Shown piece after piece: positions 57,056 to 64,000 of a stretch of DNA of 64,000 bases. Positions within the stretch are counted from its first letter, which is position 1. Each line of letters starts with the position of its first letter. The notes beneath the pieces are model-generated. The model worked only from the letters and a program-made list of their open reading frames with translations, was not told the origin of the DNA and did no database searches. This DNA comes from Chelonoidis abingdonii. Its lineage: Eukaryota > Chordata > Testudines > Testudinidae. The translations under genes and the position numbers were made by a program. The stretch lies in contig NC_133773.1 of the NCBI RefSeq assembly GCF_003597395.2, positions 146,434,354 to 146,498,353 of the forward strand, given 5' to 3'.

Positions 57056-57844
57056 GTGGCCTGGGTCTGCTGCCCGCCCCCTTTGTTGAGGGGCAGGTCG
57101 TTAGCTTTGGGCAGGCTTAAGCCCACCTCTCCTGGTAACCGCAATGGGACCCGGGTCCATCCCAGTGGCTTCTGAAGCAGACCCAAGAAACCTGCTAGCA
57201 GGCAGCCAGGGAACGAGCTGCCCAGAGTGCAGGGGCGTGCGTGAGATGCCTGGCAGTGTAGGAATGAGGGCACAGCAGAGAGATTTGAGGGGAGAAGCAG
57301 AAGAGACAGAAAATCTAGGGGAGGACGGAGAGCTTCTGGTGTAGGGCAAGAAAGAAACCAGGGGAGTGTGAGGGAGAGAGGCATGGAAGACATGCAGGAG
57401 GGGAGCCCCAGGGCTAGTCCAGGGCAGAAGTGGAGCCTCCCAGCAGACTGGCCCAGCTCCCTCTTGACCCTGTTAGTGCCGGGCAGTGGGCTGCCCCATG
57501 GGGCTTGGTGCAGAGGGCTCTGCGCCATGCCCCTGGGCTGTGCATGCTGCCTCCCCGGCACGCCCTGGTGGAGTTGCACTCAGAGCCCTGAAAGGAGGCA
57601 GGATAGTCATGTGGCTGAGGCACAGGGACCGGGGATCAGGACTCTTGGGTTCTATTTCTGATCCTGCCACGGAGTCGCTGGGTGAGTCCCTTTCCCCATC
57701 AGTCCCTGACCCTCCCTGCGTGGCTTCAGTCCCTAATGTGGGCTGGTGCTCTGAGCTCCTTGGCTGGCAGGTGCAGAAAGGGCAGGCAGAGCTGGAGATG
57801 TGGGATTCTCCCCTCTGAACCCCTCCTCTGCTTCCCCCCTGCAG
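57056..57844 (+). other. Sequence upstream of the LRR gene's first coding exon
   Basis: About 790 bp, probably intron or promoter. A MIR-like SINE fragment lies at 57636-57705 ('ggactcttgggttctatttc'). The stretch just before 57845 is pyrimidine-rich and ends in 'ctgcag', a good splice acceptor. No further coding exon was found. Confidence 0.45.
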
Positions 57845-57999
57845 CCAGATGCCCAAGAAGAAAGCCGTAGCACCGCTGAGCAGCTTGTGCCTGGGCAACG
57901 TGGCCAGGCACATGCAGAGCGTGTGGGTGAAGGATTACAGCGAGAACTACCTCGATGAGTACCAGTTCCGCTACGTCATGGGGCCCTTCAACGAGCTGG
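57845..57999 (+). CDS. LRR protein with N-terminal BC-box, exon 1 (coding from 57849)
   Basis: First coding exon of a gene I do not recognise by name. The acceptor 'cccctgcag' precedes 57845, the ATG is at 57849, and the exon ends in phase 1 at 57999 before the donor GTGAG. It encodes MPKKKAVAPLSSLCLGNV... Residues 9-18 (PLSSLCLGNV) fit the Elongin-C-binding BC-box consensus [APST]LxxxCxxx[AILV] exactly. They are followed by an aromatic, acidic stretch (YSENYLDEYQFRYVMG). Known BC-box LRR proteins such as LRRC41 and the ZYG11 family are substrate receptors of cullin-RING ubiquitin ligases and carry the box at a similar place. The function here is inferred from that motif only. An upstream non-coding exon is likely. 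Confidence 0.82.
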
Positions 58000-58262
58000 G
58001 TGAGAGGCAGGCGGGTCCCTCTGCCCCCGCCACCCTCCCATCCCAGAGCATCTCCTGGCCTTGTCCCGCTGGGCCTCGCAGCGTGGCTCTGTCTTGCACC
58101 TGGGAGGGCGGGGGACTACCTGGGCACAGCAGGGAGGAAACGCGCTGACTTCCTGGCCTTGCCATTTCACAGCCCTGCTGCCCCCTGCCCGCCATGGGCA
58201 GCCTCTCTGCCAGCACAGCCCCGTGCCCAGGGAGGCCGATAATCACGCTGTCTCCCACACAG

Positions 58263-58429
58263 CCGGCTGCTTAGTCCAGGACCTGCTCCAGCTACTGGGC
58301 GAGAGTCGGCGCCTGTCGCGGGCCGCACTCCACCTGCTGCTCCTGCCCCATCTGACGGAGCTGAACCTGCGCTCCTGTCCGGGCCTGGTCAGCAATGCCA
58401 TCACCCAGCTGATCACGGTGCGGTGCAAG
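58263..58429 (+). CDS. LRR protein with N-terminal BC-box, exon 2
   Basis: It follows the acceptor 'ctcccacacag', completes the split codon 51 and encodes 55 residues up to K106, ending in phase 0 before the donor GTAAGC. It begins with a helical segment (GCLVQDLLQLLGESRRLS), where cullin-box sequences usually follow a BC-box, and then enters the repeat domain with 'LTELNLRSCPGL' (about residues 81-92), a cysteine-containing LRR of the AMN1/FBXL type. The reading frame is maintained across both splice sites, which supports the model. Confidence 0.86.
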
Positions 58430-58489
58430 GTAAGCAGAGTCCCAGCAACCTTCTGGGACTCCAGAATAACCTCCTGGGGACGTGCGTCT

Positions 58490-58830
58490 GAGCAGGAAAC
58501 AGCAGGAAGGGGTCCGAACTCCTGGGTTCTCTCCCCAGCTCTGGGAGGAGGTGGGGTCCAGTGGTCAGATCAAGGCGGACTGGAAGCCAGGACTCCTGGG
58601 TTCTCTCCCCAGCTCTGGGAAGAGGTGGGGTCCAGTGGTCAGACCAAGGCGGACTGGGAGCCAGGACTCCTGGGTTCTCTCCCCAGCTCTGGGAGGGGAG
58701 AGGTGGCTAGTGGGTTGGAGCAGTGGGGACTGGGAGCCAGGACTCCTGGGTTCTCTCCCCAGCTCTGGGAGGAGATGGGGTCCAGTGGTCAGAGCTGAGC
58801 TCTGGACTCAGAACTCCTGGGTTCTATTCC
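58490..58830 (+). repeat. 74-bp minisatellite in LRR-gene intron 2, with repeated splice-acceptor-like sites
   Basis: Four units, at 58518, 58592, 58666 and 58742, plus a partial fifth at 58813, with spacing of 71-76 bp. Each of the first four units contains 'gggttctctccccagctctg', a pyrimidine tract followed by CAG (AG at 58537-58538, 58611-58612, 58685-58686 and 58761-58762). The unit appears to derive from a MIR-like SINE core, a relative of which is at 57636-57705. Confidence 0.92.
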
Positions 58831-59201
58831 TGCATTAGCCGCGATTGGCTTTTGCACTGAAGGTCAGCGGTTTCCCTAGCAGCATGCGGAGTGGGTGTGG
58901 TGGGTGGATGGGCTCCCAGTGTAAATAGAGGGGTGGGATGCTGGGCACATCAGTTAGGGGAGTGTCTGCCTCGCTCCAGCCCAGCACTGGCCTGCTGCCT
59001 CTCCCCGGTCAGGTGAGAAGCCAGGATTGGACAGGTCACTCTCCACCGCGAGGGTGGGGCCCTGCCCTGGGCAGGCTGGGGGGAGGGGAAAAGCTGCTCC
59101 GACCCCTGCCTGGTCCGGGACCAAATGGAGGAGCCTGCCGTCCTCCCCCCTCCTCCCCCACAAGGGAAGCGCCTGGTCTATCTCCCTGGTTCCTGTTGCA
59201 G
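58831..59201 (+). other. LRR-gene intron 2, remaining part
   Basis: GC-rich intron sequence leading to the acceptor 'cctggttcctgttgcag'. The frame is open backward from exon 3 to 58938, but the splice phase and LRR homology start at 59202. Confidence 0.55.
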
Positions 59202-60527
59202 AACTTGTCCTCCCTGGACCTCAAGGGCTGCAGCCGGGTGCAGACGGCCTCGCTGGTGGACCTGCTGGAAGGCCTGCCGCGTCTGACCAAGCTGGGCCTG
59301 GCGGAGACACAGGCCAACACGCAGGTGCTGGCGGCTGTGGGCTCCTGCTGCCGGCACCTGCGGGAGCTGGACGTCTCGCACTGCCAGAAGGTGGCGCCGG
59401 ACTCCCTGCTGCACCTGGCCTACGACCAGACCGAGAGTGCCCTGTGCTGCCCTGCGCTGCGGGTGCTGCTGGCCCAGGGGATAGAGCCCAAGGCCACCAG
59501 CCAGGACTTAGTCAGAGCCCTGGCCTTTCTGCTGCTGGCTCTGCCCAGCCTGGAGTTCCTGGCCAACAGCCACCTGAGGGAGGCCCTGTGTCTCATTCAC
59601 ACACAGCAGTTCAGCGGCACGCAGGGCTTGCTGGGATTCCCCTCGCTGGAAGAGCTGGCCCAGTGCAGACAGGGTGCCCATGCAGCCGGGGGCGACTCCT
59701 GGCTCACGTTGCCACTCAGGCGGGTGGAGGAGGTGGAGGAGCCCTTCCTCCCCATCTTCTGCTCCGTGTGCCCGGAGGTGGCGGAGGCAGCCGTGTCTCT
59801 CAGCGACGGCCCTGGCACCAGCTGGGGCAGCCTGGCCTGGAGCCGCCTCACCCAGCTCGCCGTGCACTGCACGGGGCACCGGGGCCGGGGGCTGGCCGAG
59901 ATGCTTCCCATGGCTCAGGGCCTGGGAGCCCAGCTGCAGTCCCTCTCCCTCCACGGCTTCTCCTACGATGACGAGTTTTCCTTCTGCGCCCTGCTGAACT
60001 GCTGCTGCAACCTCGCTGCCTTCAGCAGCCACCTGAGCGCCCCCGCGGGGCCCATGCGGCCGGCCGACGCTGTGCCCAACGGGGAGCCTGCCGCGGAGCC
60101 GCAGGAGTGGGAGCTGGACCTGCTCCGCCACCCCTTCCCCAAGCTCCGGCACTTCAGCTTGGGCCTGTCCAGCTCATGTGAGCCTCTCCCTTCCCAGCAT
60201 GCCACTGTTCTGCGGGCGAGCCTGGCCTCGCTACTCAGCCACTCCCCCCGCCTGGAGACGCTGGCCCTGCTCAGCATCCCCTTCTCCCTGGACAGCGTGT
60301 TCCAGAAGGTGCTGGCTGCCCCCGGCGCCGCCCTCTGCAATCTCCGAGAGCTGTCGCTGGCCGAGAGTCTGGTGTCCAGTCCGACCCTGCACTGCCTGCT
60401 GGCCCTGGACAATGGGCTCAGCTCCCTGAACCTGGCCGGCTGCCCGGCCGTCCACCGTCGCGACTACGACCAGCTGCTCCGCACCGTCCGCAGGGAGAGG
60501 CTGGAGCTGGACATCACATGGCAGTGA
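59202..60527 (+). CDS. LRR protein with N-terminal BC-box, exon 3 (last)
   Basis: A large terminal exon coding residues 107-547 and the stop TGA at 60525-60527. Leucine-rich repeats are visible at the start ('NLSSLDLKGCSRV', 'LTKLGLAETQ', 'LRELDVSHCQKV', residues about 107-171), in the middle ('LQSLSLHGFSYDDEFSFC') and at the end ('LETLALLSIPF', 'LRELSLAESLV', 'LSSLNLAGCPAV'). Between them lies a less regular region with an acidic run (RRVEEVEEPFLP). No transmembrane segment or signal peptide, so the protein is probably intracellular. The whole exon is GC- and CpG-rich, which makes false frames on both strands (for example 59508-60152 minus). Total protein 547 residues from three exons. Confidence 0.86.
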   Translation, partial: NLSSLDLKGCSRVQTASLVDLLEGLPRLTKLGLAETQANTQVLAAVGSCCRHLRELDVSHCQKVAPDSLLHLAYDQTESALCCPALRVLLAQGIEPKATSQDLVRALAFLLLALPSLEFLANSHLREALCLIHTQQFSGTQGLLGFPSLEELAQCRQGAHAAGGDSWLTLPLRRVEEVEEPFLPIFCSVCPEVAEAAVSLSDGPGTSWGSLAWSRLTQLAVHCTGHRGRGLAEMLPMAQGLGAQLQSLSLHGFSYDDEFSFCALLNCCCNLAAFSSHLSAPAGPMRPADAVPNGEPAAEPQEWELDLLRHPFPKLRHFSLGLSSSCEPLPSQHATVLRASLASLLSHSPRLETLALLSIPFSLDSVFQKVLAAPGAALCNLRELSLAESLVSSPTLHCLLALDNGLSSLNLAGCPAVHRRDYDQLLRTVRRERLELDITWQ

Positions 60528-60608
60528 GGTGCCCTGCCTCGCCTGGGACGCTGCCCCGTGCCGCGGGAAGGAGCCCACACCGCACGCAGGCGCCAGAGAG
60601 CTGTATTT

Positions 60609-60614
60609 AATAAA
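60609..60614 (+). terminator. Polyadenylation signal of the LRR gene
   Basis: AATAAA at 82 bp after the LRR stop codon, in 'gtatttaataaagcagagtg'. The short 3' UTR fits a compact gene. Confidence 0.8.
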
Positions 60615-61032
60615 GCAGAGTGAGCACGGGGGGAAGTGCCTGCGAACGAGCGTCTGTCACCCTCCCTGGGACGGCGCTTTCCTCTGCACAGCCTTGAACA
60701 GGGAGGTTCCTTGGCTCAGCCAGGGCCCCGTTGTGGGGGGCCCTGGGGAGACGGCGAAGGCCCCAATGCCAGGCCTGCTCTGTATACTTCTGGGACACGG
60801 GCTCAGGCTCTAAGGAGGTTGCTAAATGGCTTCTCCCTCCCCTCATCAGCATCTGTGCTGTAGAGGCTCCTCCAAGCAGAGCTCCCACTGGAGGAGGGGG
60901 TAGACAGGGCCCTGCCCTGCCCAGGCGGACCCTGGACTGTTCCCCAGATAGCGGGCGGGGCTGCCACGGGTGGCAAGAAGGGTGGAGGAGGAACTGGCAC
61001 TCAACAGCATGGAGGCCAGTGGGCCCCTGCAA
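60615..61032. other. Intergenic, convergent gene ends
   Basis: About 420 bp between the LRR polyadenylation signal and a MITE. Accidental GC-rich frames only. Confidence 0.45.
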
Positions 61033-61714
61033 TAGGGTTGCCAGGTGTCTGGTTTTCGACCAAAGTGCCTGGTCACGCGGCTTCCAGAAGCAGCGGCATG
61101 TCCCCCTTCTGGCTCCTAGCCCTAGGGGGCAACCAGGGGGCTCCATGCACTGCTTATGCCTGAAGCGCGAGCTATGCAGCTCCCATTGGTTGAGAACTGC
61201 AGCGAATGGGAGCTGCAGGGGCAGCACCTGCGGATGGGACAGTGCACAGAGCCTCCTGGCCACACCTCCGCATAGAGCTGGAGGGAGGACATGGCACTGC
61301 TTTTGGGAGCTGCTTGAATAAGCGCTGCCCAGAGCCTACACCCCAACCCCCTCCTGAACCCCAACCCCCAGCCCTGATCCCCTCCCACCCTCCAAACCCC
61401 TTTGCCCGAGCCCGGAGCACCCTCCTGCAGCCCAAAATCCTCATCTCAGCACCACCAGCCACAGTCCTCACCCCCCTGTACCCCAAGCCACTGCCTCAGC
61501 CTGGAGCCCCCTCCCACACCCTGGCCCCCACCCCAGAGCCCACACCCCCAGCCAGAGCCCTCACTCCTCCCACACCCCTACCCACTAAGCCAGCCCTGTT
61601 AAAAAAGTGAGCCAGGATGGGGAGAGTGAGTGACATGAGGGGGAGGGGGAGGGGAAAGGGCAGCAGTGGGGCAAGTGTGTTCGGTTTTGTGCGAGTAAAA
61701 AGTTGGCAACTCTA
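61033..61714. mobile_element. hAT-type non-autonomous transposon with CCYTGCAA target duplication
   Basis: A 682-bp element with left end 'tagggttgccaggtgtctgg' and right end 'aaaagttggcaactcta'. The terminal inverted repeat is TAGRGTTGCCA. The flanks ccctgcaa (61025-61032) and ccttgcaa (61715-61722) form an 8-bp duplication with one mismatch. The interior (61320-61600) is a run of 'cccagagcc' and 'ccccaaccccc' blocks. It lies between two converging genes, 149 bp from the SDR stop codon. Confidence 0.87.
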
Positions 61715-61863
61715 CCTTGCAATGGCTCAGCTAATTCCCACCTTCCTTCCTGCAGGCTTCCGCCAGCAGAGCCCCCACCTCCACCCCGTCTCCCCTCCTG
61801 CTCGCCCCAGGTCCCAGTGGCAGTAGCCAGGTGCTGCAGGGCAGGGGTGATGGGCTCCATTGT

Positions 61864-62058
61864 TCACATGCGCCCACTCTCCGGGAGGCCCGTCACTCGC
61901 TCCGACTCCTCCCACAGCTTGCGGGCCAGGCCCAGGTCGCGGGCAGCCGCAGAGGGCAGCGCCAGCCTGCAGTTGCTGTCGAAGTACTTTCCCGTGATGC
62001 CTGCGACCTCCTCTGAGACGGCGCAGTAAATGGTGCTGGCTGCTCCCTCCTCGGCGGA
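61864..62058 (-). CDS. Retinol-dehydrogenase-like SDR, last coding exon
   Basis: Minus-strand exon after the acceptor 'ctctctag', phase 0, encoding 64 residues and the stop TGA (61866-61864). It reads SAEEGAASTIYCAVSEEV, then 'GITGKYFDSNCRLALPSAA' and 'LARKLWEESERVTGL', the C-terminal signature of the SDR7C group (RDH11/12/13/14-like), NADP(H)-dependent dehydrogenases acting on retinal and other aldehydes, usually membrane-associated. It joins the exon at 63551-63657. Which RDH paralogue this is cannot be told from 99 residues. No AATAAA was seen downstream on the minus strand before 61.0 kb. Confidence 0.88.
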   Translation of the reverse strand, partial: SAEEGAASTIYCAVSEEVAGITGKYFDSNCRLALPSAAARDLGLARKLWEESERVTGLPESGRM

Positions 62059-63550
62059 CTAGAGAGAAGAGGGAGCTTAAAAGCAGCCTCAGCAGCAGCT
62101 CCCCACCACACCAGCCCCCCGCAGGCCCCAGGCACTGCGCAGACCCCATCTGGCGGCACCAGAGGGGCAGAGCTCAAGCCCCCCACTGAGGCTTTCATGC
62201 CATCCTGGCCCCACAATTGCAGAGACGGAGCAGCAGGCCCTGGAGCAGGAAGGGAGGGACAGCAGGGCCTGGGCACAGTGTGGGGCGGGGCAGGGAGGCA
62301 GTAACTAAGGGTATGGGGAGCGGGGCAGGAAGCAGGTGAGATTGTGAGCGAGGGGCAGGCAGTATGTGGCGGTGTGGGGAGCAGGGCAGGGAGTAGGTGG
62401 GGGTGGGGGTGTGAGGGGGGGCAGACAGTAGGCAAGGGTGGGGGTGTAGGTGAGAGCAGGCAGTAGATTGGCATGAGGGGACAGGCAATGGGTGAAGTTG
62501 TGGGGAGCAGGGCTCAGGGCTGCTAGGGCAGAGGGTTGAGTTGTGAGGGGCTGTGGGGTGGGGCAGAGGATGAGGAGTCCAGAGTGCAGGAGGCGGGTCA
62601 GGGCTGGGGATTGGGATACGGGGGTGAGGGGTTCAGGGTGTGGGAGGGGGCTTAGGGCTGGGGCAGAGGGTTGGGGTGTAGGGGGTGAGGGCTCCAGCTG
62701 GGGGTGCAGGCTCTGGGGTGGAGCCAGGGATAAGGGGTTTGGGGTGCAGGCTGCCCCAGGGCTGCAGCAGGGAGAGAGGACTCCCCCCAGACTTCTCTCG
62801 TCGCAGCAGCTCCGGGGCTGGGGAAAGGCGCCTCTCCCCGCCTGCGCGGTCCTGAATAGCGTGCTGTGCGGCCGCAGGGCCGGGCAGCTTACAGGGAACT
62901 TAGGTCCTGGCCTCGCCTCCACCACAGCTCTGGCCAGGGCAGCAGGGGCCAGGTTCTCTGGTCTCATCGGGTGCAGTGTTGAGGCCCCATTGCAGCCCCT
63001 GTGCCTGGAGGGGAGGAGGGCTGCTTAATGGTGGAGGATTCGAATACCCCCAAGGGACTTGGCTCAATCCTGCTCAGTGCAAAATGTGACATGCACTGGA
63101 GATGGGAATTAGGGTAATGCCTCCCTCTACGGCTGCTGCTACTCCCCTGGCGTTTGCTCAGGGACGCTCCTGAGGGACCCCGGAAATGCCCCCACCTCCC
63201 CGTGTGACTCCCTCCCTGCAGCACTCTGGCACTCCGGCCCTGTGCACCAGGAGCTCCCCACCCTGACCACAGCTGCCTGGACCTTCAGCCAGCCCCACTG
63301 AGCTGGACCCCGGAGACAGGGTGCGGACCAAGGCTTTGGGGATCCCGCTGTACGTCAGCCCACAACAGAGCCAACTGGAAACTTGTGCCCTGCCCCCGGG
63401 GGGCTGTGCTAGTCACTCGCTGACCCTACCCTGCCCCAGTCCCGTGGGGCGAGCAGGCTGCCAGAGCAGCCCATGCCCTCCAGGCCCCCCACTTCTGGGC
63501 CTTGGGGAGACTCCATCCTGGGCCCCCCACTGCCGCACCTTTGCACGCAC
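62059..63550 (-). other. SDR-gene last intron with a G-rich repeat patch
   Basis: About 1.5 kb. The part 62270-62760 is G-rich on the plus strand ('gggggtgaggggttcagggt', 'gctggggcagagggttgggg') and looks like the reverse of the C-rich interior of the hAT element at 61.3-61.6 kb. It may be a relative of that element, but no ends could be fixed. Long frames in it (62305-62967 minus, 62543-63028 plus) are low-complexity. No other exon found. Confidence 0.5.
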
Positions 63551-63657
63551 CATTACGAAGATACTGACGATGCTGAAAAGCAGGCGAATCAGCCAGTTGA
63601 AGTGGCGCATGATTTCTGTCTTCACAATGCCGGGGTTGAGGGAATTGGCCGTCACCC
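63551..63657 (-). CDS. Retinol-dehydrogenase-like SDR, penultimate coding exon
   Basis: A minus-strand exon of 107 bp between the acceptor 'ctcctctgcag' and the donor GTGCGT (63550-63545). After two bases of a split codon it encodes VTANSLNPGIVKTEIMRH and 'WLIRLLFSIVSIFVM', the part of an SDR after the catalytic YxxxK, with the conserved N-P-G motif and a hydrophobic segment. It ends in phase 0 and continues with SAEEGA in the next exon. Family members usually have a Lys where this exon ends in Met (FVK-SxEEG). The Rossmann fold, the NADP-binding TGxxxGIG and the catalytic site lie on exons beyond the window. Confidence 0.88.
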
Positions 63658-64000
63658 CTGCAGAGGAGCAGAGCCAGTCAGTGCGTGGGCTCTGGGGACA
63701 GCAGGGGGGTGGGGGCACTTTGGCAGGGCCCTATAGTCAGACCGCCTGGAGCCCTGAGGGGGCAGGGGTGAGTTTTGTACTCACAGGCCTAGAGCCAGGG
63801 GCCTGCTTATTCCTCGAGCAGGTGCTGCCCGGACACGCTCCAACGTGCTCTCCCCAGCCTGGGAGGACACCTGCCCCGGGGGGCCAGGCCCTTTCAGGGG
63901 ACCTGGACTGAGCCCCACCTGTGCCCAATGACCTGCCTCCCCGTGCGTGTTGGGTCAGGTGACCAGGCCTCACAGGATGAGAAGGGAGTAATTAGGAGCT
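63658..64000 (-). other. SDR-gene intron at the window edge
   Basis: About 340 bp, no further exon recognised. Frames on both strands are due to GC richness. Confidence 0.45.

Noticed and set aside
58061..58798. 245-codon plus-strand frame across intron 2 and the minisatellite
   Set aside because: It runs through exon 2 in the wrong frame for the LRR and then through tandem repeats. I kept the repeat as a finding but not as a gene.
59027..59971. 314-codon plus-strand frame
   Set aside because: Out-of-frame shadow of LRR exon 3, Gly/Pro/Ala-rich with no domain.
59508..60152. 214-codon minus-strand open frame
   Set aside because: It is antisense to the LRR exon 3 and arises from its GC-rich codons. 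No domain; the plus strand has the splice-consistent LRR protein.

Overview
This window reads as nuclear DNA of a reptile, most likely a turtle. It holds spliced vertebrate genes, many 5'-truncated CR1 LINEs in both orientations, a tRNA-derived SINE whose 3' tail matches the CR1 3' end, several families of hAT-type MITEs with 8-bp target duplications, and related LTR elements with TGTGA...TCACA ends. Nothing in it is prokaryotic. The species call rests on recognising repeat families, not on a search.

Left half (1-52 kb, minus strand): the 5' part of DCTN1, the dynactin subunit p150Glued. Two coding exons are certain. The start exon (31475-31507) encodes 11 residues, and exon 2 (13253-13501) encodes most of the CAP-Gly microtubule-binding domain. 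They lie 18 kb apart and join in phase. No further DCTN1 exon was found to the left. The introns and upstream DNA are dense with nested transposons. The best case is a Ty3/Gypsy-class element (17366-20678) sitting inside a CR1 with a 5-bp target duplication. Its integrase lies upstream of reverse transcriptase and RNase H, the Gmr1-like order.

Middle (52.6-55.6 kb): a CpG island, then about 1.5 kb of C-rich, imperfect minisatellite, then a second CpG-rich patch. This is the likely promoter zone between the leftward DCTN1 and the rightward gene to its right.

Right part (57.8-64 kb): a compact three-exon plus-strand gene for a 547-residue leucine-rich-repeat protein. Its N-terminus carries a match to the Elongin-C-binding BC-box consensus, so it may be a cullin-RING ubiquitin ligase substrate receptor; I do not recognise the gene by name. 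Tail-to-tail with it are the last two coding exons of a minus-strand retinol-dehydrogenase-like SDR gene, whose 5' part is outside the window. The two gene ends are separated by a hAT MITE.

A 1.8-kb block (about 36.0-37.8 kb) between a TA repeat and a CA repeat has unusual composition and no recognisable homology. It may be an assembly artefact or an unknown insertion.
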